A stretch of DNA of 64,000 nucleotides from Scilla litardierei (GCA_030789695.1 CM061140.1:79856422-79920421); one strand, 5' to 3'. Shown: positions 10,919 to 22,399, numbered from the stretch's first letter. Notes: generated from the letters alone by a model not told the origin. A program made the numbers and translations.

Positions 10919-13159
10919 TTAGACCTTTGGAAGCCAAGTCCAATTGGACTTAGACTTCCCCACATAATTTCTACTATGCACAACAACCGAAAAATAAGCA
11001 TTCATATACACTTGTTTTTCATCCATGCTTGTGTCCTTTGGGCTCCAAATAGTGAAAATTTTGGGAGCCCTCATCCTATTGGGTGCATGCATGCGACGTT
11101 GATTTCTACGTGATGCATGTTGTGGATAGGCATACGGAACATGATGGAATGGTGCACGACGAGAATTATTCATATGATGAGGTGGGTGAACATATGCATG
11201 TGTGGGAACACGTGCGTGAGGGTGTCTCACATGGTGTGCACGTGCCCGAGAATGTGTTGCATAATAATCATCATATGTGTGAGACGGTGGAGTAGGACGT
11301 GTGTTCCTACGTGGCATGGTATTGGTGTACATATAAGCATGCCCCTTCTTTGGAGGTCCACCCAAAGTGGGTTTCTTTCTGAAAGAGGGTGTGGACGAGG
11401 TGGAAGCACCATTGGTAGATGAACTACCAATAGAGTGTTTGCTACCACTCGTAGAGTCATCGAAAGTTGGCCTAACAAAAGTAGTGGCCGCTTTGGATGG
11501 ACATCCCATCGTATACCCCAAACCAATGTGGTGATTGGCCGGAAGTAAGTCACTTAGGATTTTATCCAAATGGTCCTTACCCTTATTGAATTTATTAATT
11601 CGGCCTAATGTGTTCTCATATTTCTCTTTGAGAGAACGCATAGAAGTATCCAAGTTTGATACTTGCGATGTGAGCACATAAACACGAGATTTAAGATTCT
11701 CATTCTCAATACTCAAAGTCGAGTTTTGAGAAGTCAAATCCGCTATCCTATGTTCTTCCGGATCTTCAATGCTAACATGTTCAAGTTTAGATTTGAGATT
11801 GACAATCTCATTTCTTAACTCTTCAACAACGGTGTCGTTGTTGGTGATGATAGTCTTAGGCGAGGTTTGAATGCTAGCTAGGTCATCTTTTACTTTAGTA
11901 TATCTATTTACTAATTTAGTGTATTTAGACCATAAATGAGAGTTAGCATCCCTAAGATCATCCATAGTTACCTCATCGCCTTCGTCGTCGCTATCATCGG
12001 AGGAGGAAGATCCTTGATCATGCTCCTCTCTTGCCATGAAGCACATGTGCGCTTGCTCCACTTTCTCATCGTCCGACTCTCCGATTGAGGAATCCTCGGA
12101 GTCGGTGAATGTTGCTTCGACAAGTCCCTTTTTGTACCCCTTTTTGTACTTCTTCGACTTGTCGAACTTCGGCGCCTTCCACTTCTCCTTTTGCTTGTTT
12201 TGAGGACAATCCGCTTTGATGTGTCCTGGCTTATTGCATTTAAAGCACAAAGGTGGAGAGGCGTTAGTAGAAGTAAATTTAGATTTTTGTTTGAAGTTAC
12301 CCTTTCGAAAAAAGCGATTGAACTTCTTTGCCATGAGTGCAATGGATTCCATGTCCATTTCTTCTTCCGAGTCCTCATCATCGGTAGAGGTGGATGAAGC
12401 CGCCTTGAATGCAATTGCCTTTTTCTTAGGCACGTCTTGGTTCAAATATGACTTCATCTTTTCTTGTAACTTCACCTTGCTATCTTTGCGTACCTCGTAT
12501 GACATCAAAGTACCCATCAATTGAACTACGGTATACTTATTCATGTCATTACCTTCCTCGATGGCGAAGGTACGTTTCTCCCAAGAAGAAGGAAGTCCTT
12601 CGATAAGCTTCGAGCACTTCTCCTTTTGGGTGTAGGATTTGCCGAGGGCCTCTAACTCGTTTATTATGTCAACGAAGCGAGCGTAATATTCCTTCATCTT
12701 CTCGCCCTGTTGCATATGAAACATTTCGTAATCTTTGTTTACAACTACGAGTTTAGAGTCTCTTACCCTACTCGTCCCTTTATGTAGAATGAGGAGGGAG
12801 TTCCAAATTTGATATGCAATCTTACATGTGCATATCTTATTGAAGTCCTCGGGCTCCAATGCGCATTGCAAGGCGTTCATTGCCTTGGCATTGCTTACCT
12901 CCGCGGCGATCTCCGCGGTAGTCCATTTCTCAAAGTCTTCTTCTTCGGGCTCGATGTATTCCTTCATTGTGGTCCTCCATAGAGATGCACTCCGGAGGAA
13001 GGTTTCCATCCGGCATTTCCAGTACCCGTAGTTGGTACCGTTGAAGAACGGAGGCCGCGTAGAGGAATGTCCTTCCATCACCGAAGATGCTCCTTCACGA
13101 TTCCTGAAGGTGTCATAGTTGGAAGGTGGACGCACGGTCTTGTTGTCGTTGGCAGACAT
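10919..13159 (-). CDS. gag of Sirevirus D
   Basis: One open frame of 746 residues on the minus strand, starting 28 bp from the LTR just inside the primer site. Residues about 55-260 match the UBN2/copia gag domain (NGTNYGYWKCRMETFL, then LIEGLPSSWEK). One CCHC zinc knuckle, CFKCNKPGHIKADC, lies near residues 305-318, followed by Lys-rich and Asp/Ser-rich stretches, then a heptad-rich coiled coil (about 420-560), then a His/Arg-rich tail. This large gag is typical of Sireviruses. It would form the particle and bind the element RNA. The frame is intact although pol is not. Confidence 0.9.
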   Translation of the reverse strand: MSANDNKTVRPPSNYDTFRNREGASSVMEGHSSTRPPFFNGTNYGYWKCRMETFLRSASLWRTTMKEYIEPEEEDFEKWTTAEIAAEVSNAKAMNALQCALEPEDFNKICTCKIAYQIWNSLLILHKGTSRVRDSKLVVVNKDYEMFHMQQGEKMKEYYARFVDIINELEALGKSYTQKEKCSKLIEGLPSSWEKRTFAIEEGNDMNKYTVVQLMGTLMSYEVRKDSKVKLQEKMKSYLNQDVPKKKAIAFKAASSTSTDDEDSEEEMDMESIALMAKKFNRFFRKGNFKQKSKFTSTNASPPLCFKCNKPGHIKADCPQNKQKEKWKAPKFDKSKKYKKGYKKGLVEATFTDSEDSSIGESDDEKVEQAHMCFMAREEHDQGSSSSDDSDDEGDEVTMDDLRDANSHLWSKYTKLVNRYTKVKDDLASIQTSPKTIITNNDTVVEELRNEIVNLKSKLEHVSIEDPEEHRIADLTSQNSTLSIENENLKSRVYVLTSQVSNLDTSMRSLKEKYENTLGRINKFNKGKDHLDKILSDLLPANHHIGLGYTMGCPSKAATTFVRPTFDDSTSGSKHSIGSSSTNGASTSSTPSFRKKPTLGGPPKKGHAYMYTNTMPRRNTRPTPPSHTYDDYYATHSRARAHHVRHPHARVPTHAYVHPPHHMNNSRRAPFHHVPYAYPQHASRRNQRRMHAPNRMRAPKIFTIWSPKDTSMDEKQVYMNAYFSVVVHSRNYVGKSKSNWTWLPKV

Positions 13160-13171
13160 AGCTAAGTATCT

Positions 13172-13184
13172 GGCTCTGATACCA
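13172..13184 (-). promoter_or_regulatory. Primer-binding site of D (initiator Met tRNA)
   Basis: On the minus strand it reads TGGTATCAGAGCC, complementary to the 3' end of plant initiator Met tRNA, two bases inside the 5' LTR. It fixes the orientation of D. Confidence 0.93.
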
Positions 13185-13186
13185 AA

Positions 13187-14940
13187 TGTAATGCCCTACA
13201 AGCTACTGCACAAGTACTAGAGGGGGGGTGTGAATAGTACTTTAAAAATAACAAGGAGTATAATTCTTAATTATAGTGCAACCAACTACCAAATCAATTT
13301 GCGGAAGCTTAAATTGAATGACAACAACAAATTTAACAATGCTAACAAAAGATGTTACTGGGTTCGGATCCACCCAAGTATCCCCGACTTGTTCCCGGTG
13401 ATCCTACATCCCAACCACCCGGATCCCCTCCGGATACTTGAGTTAGAAACCCTAACTCAAGATTTCCACTATGAATATCTTGTGAATAACCTTCACAAGA
13501 TCAAATCATACATGCAATGGCAATAGTGAATCCCACAACCCGGGATCACAACCTTCTCTCACAACCGAGAGAATCTATAAGCAAAATAAACAAGTTTATA
13601 ATGAAATAAACAATCTTACCATAAAATCATATACCTTGAGTTTTTCTTACCCAATAGGTGAAAGGAAGGATTTGAGGAAGATGAAGTCACCAAGACCTAG
13701 CACCAAGGAAATGACCAGCAATAGGTGCCTAGGAGTGATTTGGAGACTTGAATCAAGCAAGAGCTTGAAGAGCTCACCAAGAACAAGCTTCTCTTAATAT
13801 GGATTCTAGATCTAGAAAGTGAGAGAATGGGTTTCTTGTGAGGAAGAGAGCTTTAGAAATGAGTGAGAATGGCTATCTCTTTTAATCTCAATGAATCTCT
13901 TAATGGCAGCTCTAACCTAGAGAGAAATGACCTAGGTTCATATTTATAGGGTCCCATAAAATCAAGTTAGGTCAATTCACAACAGATAGAAATCTGAGGC
14001 AATTAGTCGGTCAAAGAACAACCACTGACCGACTAGTTCATCAACTAGTCGGTCAGTCAAACAACATGGACCGACTAAGTGAGGAACTGAGAAGAGATAG
14101 AAATTCAGACCTAGAAATCTAGTCGGTCCAAGAAGACATTCTGACCGACTAGTTTCACAACTAGTCGGTCAGTCAGTGAACATAGACCGACTAAGAGGCA
14201 AAGTGAAATAGTCTGAGTACAAATTGACTTAGTCGGTCCAAGAACAAAAGTTGACCGACTAGATTGTCAACTAGTCGGTCACCAAACGTTCTTAGACCGA
14301 CTAACGATAAACAGTAGCTTAGAGATTTAGCATGTACAGTAAATCACAACTAGTCGGTCAAAGAAGCATCACTGACCGACTAGTTCACAAACTAGTCGGT
14401 CGGTGAGTCAACGTAGACCGACTAACTGTAAACAGTAAGGTGCAAGAAATTAAGGAAGCAAACTAGTCGGTCCAAGAAGCTCTTCTGACCGACTAGATCA
14501 CCATCTAGTCGGTCAGTACTTCTTCTTGTACCAACTAATATGCACAAACAAGTCCGAATCGAAGCGCGACGCTTCGAGGAAGTTAGAATGAACTTGTACT
14601 AAGATCCTAGAGCTACGATATGAGCGTTATGAAGATAGAATCGTAAGATATACTCAAGGCTTAACATTCTATAGATCAAAGCTAAAAGACTATAAGTAAA
14701 ACCTTAAAGAACGGTCTTCGAAAGCTTCGATCAATTCTTCATGACTTCCAAAATGGTCCAAGAGCTTCAACGAAGCTTTAGGCAATGAATACGTGCTTTG
14801 AGAAGTCTTGAGATGTCGCTTTGATTGTTCTCGTGAATTTGGCGACGATCTCCAATACTGCGCTCACAATTTGTTAGTTCATGAATTATTTATGTTTGCT
14901 CATCATCCAAAACCAAATCTGGGGAGTCCAATATTCAACA
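13187..14940 (-). mobile_element. 5' LTR of Sirevirus D
   Basis: 1754 bp, near-identical to 2421-4175, with the TATA box at 13941-13948 (minus) and the word array at 14002-14537. The few differences from the other LTR suggest a fairly recent insertion. In place of target DNA, the sequence beyond 14940 is a polypurine tract and Sirevirus 3' untranslated sequence. Confidence 0.9.
14002..14537. repeat. CTAGTCGGTC word array in D 5' LTR
   Basis: The same five groups of four as in the 3' LTR. A few words that are mutated in one LTR are intact in the other (for example 3501 CTAGTCGTTC against CTAGTCGGTC here), so the consensus word can be read from the pair. Confidence 0.9.
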
Positions 14941-15812
14941 TTCTCCCCCTTTTTGGTGATGACAAACCAACATAAATAATAATCAAAAATAATGATTCAA
15001 ATGAAAAATACTTACTCCCCCCTGCATTGATGACACGTTAATTCCAAAATGAATATATATGAATTGCATCAATCAGACGAGTAAGATAAATAAAGAGAAT
15101 CGATTTTTGAAATATCGGATTTTGAAAATCCTTATATATATCTTAACTCCCCCTGAATCTAACACATCAAATTAGATTCTTGGAAATTGAGTTAAATTTT
15201 CATTTGACCTATTTATTATCATTATCTCTCCCCCTTTGGCATTATCCCAAAAATGGGGGGCATACAACGACAACAACTAGGGAAATTAAAATCCAATATC
15301 GGGAGTCGTAGATGTTGACGATGGACCCAATTGACACCAAGGGAAAAACGATGAAATCAAATCAAGGTGTGCCCAAATGTCCATCATCTAAAAACGAAAA
15401 TTAAAATCATCAAAAATACCAAATATTAATTCATTTATTGAGTAAAGGAACATACTCTCCAATATTCAATATTCTTGGTTAAATTTGTGCATGGAAAACA
15501 AATCTATATAATCATAGAAATATAATCTATTTAACCAAGCTTCCAAGCGTCGATCGACGAATTCACATTTCATATGCGTTGAACGAATAGTAAATGTGCA
15601 CGACGAATTAAAACATAGAGAACATCGATGTATATATATATATAAAAACATCATGAGTACATCCAAAAAGATATCACATCGAGTACATCAAAATACAAAC
15701 AACCATGGATATCAACCAAAAATGTAAATACATCATACATCAACTAACCATCAGCATCATCCAAAGTACATCAAAATACATCAAAATAACCCTCAAACTC
15801 CATCCTAACCCA
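14941..15812 (-). mobile_element. Truncated second D unit (3' untranslated region)
   Basis: It continues the homology to the left copy past the LTR: 4176-5052 equals 14941-15812. It opens with the intact polypurine tract AAAAAGGGGGAGAA (14941-14954, minus). A 5' LTR should be followed by host DNA; here it is followed by the 3' end of another unit. This implies a tandem LTR-internal-LTR-internal arrangement whose far unit was deleted. It stops at 15812 against element A RT sequence, without a target duplication. It contains a (TA)n run near 15631-15644. Confidence 0.8.
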
Positions 15813-16268
15813 AGTTTAGTAAGTGCGAGTTTTGGTTGGACAGAGTCGCATTTCTGGGACACGTGGTATCCAGAGATGGCATATTTGTAGATTCGGAGAA
15901 AGTCAGAGCAGTCAGCGAGTGGCTGACACCGCAGTCAGCATCGGATATCAGGAGTTTTCTTGGATTAGCGGGCTACTACTGTCGGTCCATAAAGGATTTT
16001 TCGAGGATGGTGGAGCCGATGACGAAGCTGGCGATGAAGGATATGGAGTTCGTCTGGTCAGAGGATTGTGAGAAGGCCTTTAGTATCTTGAAGGAGAAGT
16101 TGACCACAGCACCGGTATTAGTTGTATTGGATCAGAGCGGAGGTTTTGAGATTTATTGTGATGCATCGGGCAAGGGACTCGGATGGGTCCTGCATCAGCA
16201 TGGACAAGTGTTCGCGTACGCTTCTCGGTAGTTGAGGAATCATGAGAAGAACTATCAGACGCACGACC
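15813..16268 (+). pseudogene. Element A pol remnant: end of RT and start of RNase H
   Basis: The translation from 15836 ([38 protein letters not shown]) aligns with B from about 57190. The frame meets TAG at 16229-16231, where B has a CAG glutamine codon after YASR. The left edge is the deletion junction with D, the right edge the insertion point of E. Confidence 0.88.
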
Positions 16269-16394
16269 TGTAGGGATCGTCTAACCCTTGCAATACTAAC
16301 AACACACACTAGAGGGGGGGTGTGAATAGTGTAATGGCAATTCCCCAAACTTGGGTACATCCAGCCACACCAATATTCACTATATTCCCACACA

Positions 16395-16680
16395 GAGAAG
16401 TGAATACAAACCCCACAAAGTGATACCCCACAAAGAGGATTTATGCCCTACACAAGGACCCAACCAATCCTACACAAGGATCAAGATTCCCACACAGAGA
16501 ATCACTAACTCCCACTCAGAGAATTAGGGTTAGCCCTACACTAGGACACACGAACTCCCACAAAGAGAGTTAATTCCCATAAAGAGAATATCCAAAGTCC
16601 CACAAAGAGACAACCTCCCACAAAGAGAGAAACTCCCACAAAGAGAGAAAGTCCTAATCCCACAAAGAGAAATAGGAAAA
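16395..16680. repeat. Imperfect CCCACAAAGAGA tandem repeat in E LTR
   Basis: Many copies of cccacaaagaga or cccacacagaga are spaced 12-35 bp apart. The D LTR lacks this run, so it expanded within the E family. On the transcribed minus strand it is TCTCTTTGTGGG, in the 3' part of the LTR. Confidence 0.75.
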
Positions 16681-17047
16681 CAATTTACACCTTGTAAAGT
16701 AAATACTCTTACCTATGCCTTGAGATGCTTACTCATGAATGAATGCAAGGCATGGAAGAGGATCTCCAAGTGTTAGAATATGCTTGAGAGCACTTGGATG
16801 ATTTCCCTTGAGCTGGACTTCAATGCATGAAGAAAGATGAATGCTCAATAGAGGGAAATGAGGGAGCTTGAGAGTGGCTTATTGATCTCTTGAGATTTTC
16901 TACAGAGTCAAGAGTTTTTCAAATGTTGTCAAGAGTTCTCAAGAATGGCAGCACACTCATATAAATAGGAATCCTATATCAAGCCCAAAAACCCAAAGAA
17001 ACAGCTAAATAATCAAATCTGCAACGGCTAGAAACTGGGTGAAAACG

Positions 17048-17562
17048 ACATGAACAGTCGACTGATGATCATAAGACAGTCGACTGATCAACGGCTAGAA
17101 AATATCCAACGGCTATAATCTGAGCCAGGACAGTCGACTGACGAAGTCAATACAGTCGACTGACAAACAGGACAGGCGCCTGTAAATCCTTCAGCAGACG
17201 ACTGCTGCAGGGGATGGATCGAAATAGAGAGTTGCACTCTTTCTCCAATTCTTCGCACAGGCGACTGGTGTTAATACTACAGTCGACTGTCGAATAGTCA
17301 GGCGACTGTATATTCTTCATCAGTCGACTACTGTAAAGTATGGAGAGAAGACAGAGAGATGCATAGATTGCACTTACGCTAGACAGGTGACTGTTGACCA
17401 AATCTCAGGCGACTGTAAATATGCAGGCGACTGGGAACTGATTGACAGGCGACTATGCGTAAAGCTCAAGTTTGAGTCAATAGAAATGTTGACTTGAGCA
17501 GTGCATATCAGGCGACTGGAAATCACCCAGTCGACTGTGTTTCCCTCAACAGGCGACTGACA
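17048..17562. repeat. Phased array of CAGTCGACTG words in E LTR
   Basis: About 17 copies of CAGTCGACTG or close forms (CAGGCGACTG, CAGGCGCCTG). The first is a perfect palindrome. Groups of four start near 17131, 17257, 17381 and 17508 (period 124-127 bp), with about 20 bp between words. The word differs from the D word, yet the layout is the same. Confidence 0.88.
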
Positions 17563-17973
17563 GAAGGAGTGAACCTATTGGGTTGGATTCTATGATAATC
17601 CTAAGGTTCACTAAGATGGTTAAATGCATGAGCATGAATGAGTAAACCATCTAGCAAGACATTACATCAACCCTAGACACAAAAGAGAGAGAAAGCAATA
17701 AAGTAAATTACATGTATTACAATGCTTTCAAAAGAGTCTAAGTCTTCAATCTTGATGCCTTGATTGCTCTCCATCATCTCCAAGCTTTGGCACTCCTTGA
17801 GTCCAAACTTTGGCCCTTCTTCACATGATGTCCATCCTTACACCAAGTGATTAGTCTCCAAGAAAGATATCCTTGAAATAAACTGAGAGACTAAGACATG
17901 AGATTCATTAGCAACAACATAATGTTGTGATCATCATCAAAATAAGATTGGTATGAAACACCAATACTCAACA

Positions 17974-19041
17974 CGGCCTGGAGATAGATGCGGTGATTTT
18001 TGCGTTGAAAATCTGAGACACTTCCTGCTGAGTGAGAGTGTGGAAATCTTCACCAATCATAAAACTTTGAGTATATTTTTTTACGCAGAAGGAGCTCAAC
18101 ATGCATCAGAGACGATGGTTGGATCGGATGGCAGTCTATGAGATAGATCTGTAGATCACCCGGGGAAGGTGAATGTAGCGCCAGATGCTTTGAGCAGACT
18201 CCCGCAGTGATGATGCATATTGCCGACTGGGGAGTATAGCAGGAGCTATGAAGGATGGACGCTGAGGTTGTCCTACCAGCAGTGATCGTTTCACTGATGA
18301 ACTTGCAGATTCCGTCTACGATCGTGTATCGTACCAAGGCAGCTCAGGCAGGAGACCCGAAATTGTAGAGGATCAAAAGATAGGTGGAAGCTGGACTTCG
18401 GACGGAGTTTGTCATTCATGAGGATGGTTCGCTGAGGTACGACAGTAGACACTGCGTACCTGCAGGTGACATTATAGATGAGCTGCTGAGGGAGGCTCAT
18501 AGCTCTCATACAACAACAGCTACCAGGCGAGCATTGGGCAGACACCAAGAGGCGACCTTTGGAGTTTCAGCCGGGAGATCGTGTCTTCCTGAAGATTTCT
18601 CTGAACCACAGAGTCATTCGTTTCAGGGAGAAGGGAAAGCTGAGTCCGAGGTATATTGGACCATTCGACGTGCTGGAGCGTATGGAAGCAGTGGCCTATT
18701 GCCTTGCTCTGCCACCATCTTTGGAGGGAGTTCACGAAGTGTTCCACATATCTCAGTTACGTCGATACGTCAGTGACCCATCGCACACTGTGGAATTTTT
18801 CAGAGATCACGGTCCGACTGGACCTGACTTATGATCAGCAGCCAGTGCAGATTTTGGACCATCGACAGAAGCAGTTAAGGAACACGGTAGTAGACCTGGT
18901 GAGGGTGATGTGGAGTCACAGATTGCCACGAAAGTCCACCTGGGAATGAGAAGATGAGATGCACGAGAGTTACCCGTCTTTGTTTGTTACCCCGAGTTGA
19001 TGTGAATTCCGAGGACGAAATTTTTCTTAAGGTGGGTAGGA
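17974..19041 (+). pseudogene. Element A pol remnant: RNase H and integrase, heavily decayed
   Basis: It continues A after E. It aligns with B 57650-58170, then jumps to B 58848 and about 59040, so the integrase catalytic core is deleted. A TAG at 18152-18154 is at the same codon as in B, followed by a one-base loss. The C-terminal part ([30 protein letters not shown]) is readable. The purine tract AAGGTGGGTAGGA (19029-19041) abuts the 3' LTR. Confidence 0.85.
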
Positions 19042-21053
19042 TGTAACGGTCACTTTCCGACCGTACGTATTTTACAGTGTACATTTGTTCCGTGTGCATG
19101 TTTTTCGTATTTTGATTTTATTATTGTTCTCCGTAGCTCAACGTGCGACCGAACCCCGTATTCATAATCCTCTCGGAGGCGGAGCGCCCTGATATTTTCT
19201 TCGTAATTTTTGGACGTCGAGGGCCCAACCTGCTTAACTCATTACCACTTGATTATATTTTTATATATATAAAACTTGTTGTTTTAAGTTCCTGTTCGTT
19301 TTTTCAAAAACATTTTAACTTTTTTTAGTTTGAAATTCTATGAGTTTTGTGCGTCTAAAACAACACATGGCTATTAAATATATTAAAACATTAAACTGTT
19401 GATTAACATCCTAACCTAATATCATATCATACGGTTAGTTAAGGGAAATCAAATCAAATCTCTGTTTTTTTGAATCTAACCTATTTTTAAATCATATCCA
19501 ATCCTAACAGACTTTTCCCCACTCCCCACGATCAGCCCCTTTTCTCTCCCCACGTGCTCTCCCACTCTCTTCCTATATTGACCTAAGACTAGAGCAAACA
19601 TAAGAAACACACAGCGCCGCACTTTCCTATCCCCTCACAGTTTCTCTCTCCCTTTTTTATTTTTCCCTACGAAACTAGAGCCCTACATTTTTCCCCGGCC
19701 TACTCTCTTGCTTTTGCCCAGCTTTCTCAACCCCATGCACGCATAACACTCTCACTCTACAACCCGAGACCGCCCAGGCCACCGGCTCTTTCACACACGA
19801 ACCAAACCCCAGGCGTCGGCCATCTCATCCCCATGCCACCTCTTCATCTCCGAGCAACCCACCGCACGGCTCTCACGCCGATAGTCCGCCGCCTCCTCCT
19901 CCTCCTCCTAGGCCGCAGCCCATTTGCAACCTCCCCCTGCCATTCATCCTCTTCCCCGCTCCCTTGGACACCCCGACGGCCCCTATTCCCTGCAGGACTG
20001 CCGGTCACCCTCCCGAAAACTCCACGCCAACCTGTCCTCCTCCCCTTGACAGCCATTGCCAGCCTCCTCCTCAACTCAGGATTGCAGGCCACCCCGGCCT
20101 CTCTATAGCCGTCGGCCTCTCCCCTTGGACTCGCATGGAAGCCACCTCTCGCTCAGCCCACGGCCTCCCTTCAACCCTCCGACAGCCGGCTTTCCTCCTA
20201 GGCCGCAACACATGCAGCGCCGCCCAGTGAACTGCCACTGCCCCTACTGCCCACATCAGCCATCGTACGTCTATAGAAACCCATGCTCACTGCTGCTCGC
20301 GCCCCCTCTCGACGTCGTTGTCTTTGATGTTGTCACTTTCTCGTTGCGCTACTCGCAACCGAGGCGATCCCGTCACCGTACCGTACCGTTGCCGCTTCGT
20401 TGCGCTACTCACAACCGAGGAGACCCCGACGTCGTTGCTGTTTTGCTGTGCAACCCGCAGCCTAGACGATTCCGAGGCGATCTCGAGACGACCCTTACTG
20501 CGCTACCCGCAGTTGAGGAACCGGAGGCGACGTGATCCAACACGGTTTCCAGACCCGACGTCAGACTGGTACACGTTCGTCGTACTAGGTTGGTCCTCTC
20601 ACTCGTAGCAACCAAAACCGTACGTCATTGAAAACCTAATTAAAATCTGACAACCTAATCACTAAATTTATTTTCTACACCATTAAACCATTGTAACATC
20701 TAGAATTGACGATCAGACTGATTTGACTGTGCACAGGGTAGAATCGTCGAATAGGTTGAACCTCCGGATTTGACGTGAAAACTGATAGGTTAGCCACGAC
20801 CAACTCAGAAACTTACCATAATATGAACTTCTAAAAATGCGACCTGACACCCGCCGTTGACTTATGACAGCAGATGTTGACCGACGTGACGACCGAGACG
20901 AGACGCTTTCCTAGACGTACTTCTTGCCACCGCAGGCAAGTGCCCCACTTGCGTAGTTACGACCATGTCTAGGCAACTTTCTTCTTAAAACTGTAACTGT
21001 TGAACAAGAGAACCGGACGTGAAATGATAGCGTCCGGGACCCCCTCATGATAG

Positions 21054-21078
21054 CCTAGACTTGACAACGAAGTCTAGG
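21054..21078 (+). repeat. Hairpin with loop GACAACG in A 3' LTR
   Basis: Stem CCTAGACTT pairs perfectly with AAGTCTAGG around loop GACAACG. The B LTR has the same loop twice, with different but still perfectly paired stems (53670 and 53709). In the older A 5' LTR the hairpin is damaged. Confidence 0.8.
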
Positions 21079-21529
21079 TATAAACTGACACCCTAGGTTC
21101 TATCTGTGTGTGCGTGCGTGTGGACACCCTAGAACAACTTTGCTCTTGTCATTTCATGAACATCTTGCACGTCTTGTCTTACACAGCCTGCGGGCAATAA
21201 GACGCTCACCTTGCAAAGTGGGTGATCTTTGTTACAGAACACCTACGGAAAGCTAGGCACTCACCTAGCAGAGTGAGTGTCCCTACGGACCGTGGGGATA
21301 GAGGCACTCACCTAGCAGAGTGAGTGGTCTTATATTGTCTTGTCTTGAGCACTCAGGTTTGGGGTAGGGTTGAGCGGTCACACGGAGAGAGGGTATGCCC
21401 GCCCTCAAACCGTAAGGCGTGAACCCTTCACGTTTACTTTCCTGCTCCACTTTTACTTTCCTTGTATAATAGTATAACTGCCATATCATCAAAACTGCAT
21501 GTAATCAACTAGTAAAATGTTGATAAAAA

Positions 21530-21715
21530 TTGTTTCACACTTGCTGTAGAGTCTCACCTTCCTTTCGTAGACTTTACCTAACGTACAGCTCCTTTTCTCT
21601 TGGATGTTGTACGTCAGGTACTGTGCCAGAGTACGTGGACGAGCCAGAACTACCTGAGGACTTGGAGCCGGAGGACGCTGACCCGGAGTACTTTCCTGAT
21701 GAGGACCAGTCCTAG
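21530..21715 (+). other. Acidic reading frame at the end of A 3' LTR
   Basis: From a possible splice acceptor (CAG near 21616) the frame reads an acidic peptide (PEYVDEPELPEDLEPED...) ending DEDQS and TAG at 21713-21715. The B LTR has a similar acidic frame ending TGDQS-stop. The corresponding part of the A 5' LTR is shifted out of frame. It may be a short exon used by LTR transcripts; function unknown. Confidence 0.45.
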
Positions 21716-22074
21716 AGCTACTTCCCTGTTGCTGATCTTCAAAGGTTTTATTGCTTTCTAGTTCGGGTGCATAGCACCACTTTGCTTTCTGCCTAGGTTG
21801 GGTGCTTCACACTATTAGTTTCCTTTTCAGTAGTCGTAGCCATGCTTAGGCTTCTTTTATTAGACTTGTCATATGCTGGATATTATCTCCTTTATAAATG
21901 AATGCAATTTCCTTCGAGTACTCTTATTCTTATTGTTATGAACTTTTTTACACAAGAACCTATAAATTTTAAATGGTATCTCTACTTATGCTTATTGGGT
22001 CTGAGCCTCACAGCTCTGGCCCATGCGGACCTTCGTTTCGTCCTCACACCCGTTTTGGGAAGCGGGACGTGACA

Positions 22075-22399
22075 CCGCCTCCTGGACATCAATGAGTTAG
22101 TAGAACGCAGGAGAGACGCCTACGAAAATGCCAAACTTTACAAGGAAAAGACTAAAATCTACCTTGACAAGTTAATCACGGTAAAACGTTTTGACGTAGG
22201 AGATCAAGTACTCCTCTACAGCTCCAGACTGTGACTCTTTCCAGGGAAGTTGAAGTCCTGGAGGTACAGCCCATTTAAAATACTCCAGATATTCCCGAGC
22301 GGTGCAGTGGAGATTGAGGAAGGCAATAATGAACCAGTCAAGGTCAACGGACAAAGGTTAAAGCCCTCCAAGGCCGACGATCCAATTGGCGAGAGATGA
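22075..22399 (+). pseudogene. Integrase C-terminal remnant of Athila/Tat-type element H
   Basis: Reading from 22076 gives [20 protein letters not shown], then [24 protein letters not shown] and VNGQRLKPSKADD, the characteristic integrase tail of Athila/Tat Ty3 elements. A TGA at 22232-22234 stands where relatives have Arg or another codon. The frame ends at 22397-22399. The upstream part of pol would lie left of element A, outside the window. Confidence 0.85.

Larger units (their letters stand above)
16269..17973 (-). mobile_element. Solo LTR of Sirevirus E
   Basis: 1705 bp from TGTAGGGATC to CTCAACA, the same overall layout as the D LTR (the CTAGAGGGGGGGTGTGAATAG phrase near the left end, a word array, terminal CAACA). 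It interrupts the RNase H codons of A: CGACC lies before it (16264-16268) and CGGCC after it (17974-17978), a 5-bp duplication with one mismatch. No internal region is present, so it is a solo LTR left by LTR-LTR recombination. Short repeats of cccacaaagagag fill 16400-16680. Confidence 0.87.
19042..22074 (+). mobile_element. 3' LTR of Tekay-type element A
   Basis: 3033 bp from TGTAACGGTC to GGGACGTGACA, with the same termini as the B LTRs but diverged inside. It carries the hairpins at 21054-21078 and 21258-21326 and an acidic reading frame near its end (21616-21715). It is followed directly by the integrase codons of H, so A sits inside H. Confidence 0.9.

Noticed and set aside
11083..11422. 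Plus-strand frames opposite D gag
   Set aside because: Shadows of the His/Arg-rich gag tail on the minus strand.
22075..22399. Integrase tail as part of element A
   Set aside because: It lies after the A 3' LTR, belongs to the Athila/Tat type, and A already has its own integrase tail at 18559-18950.
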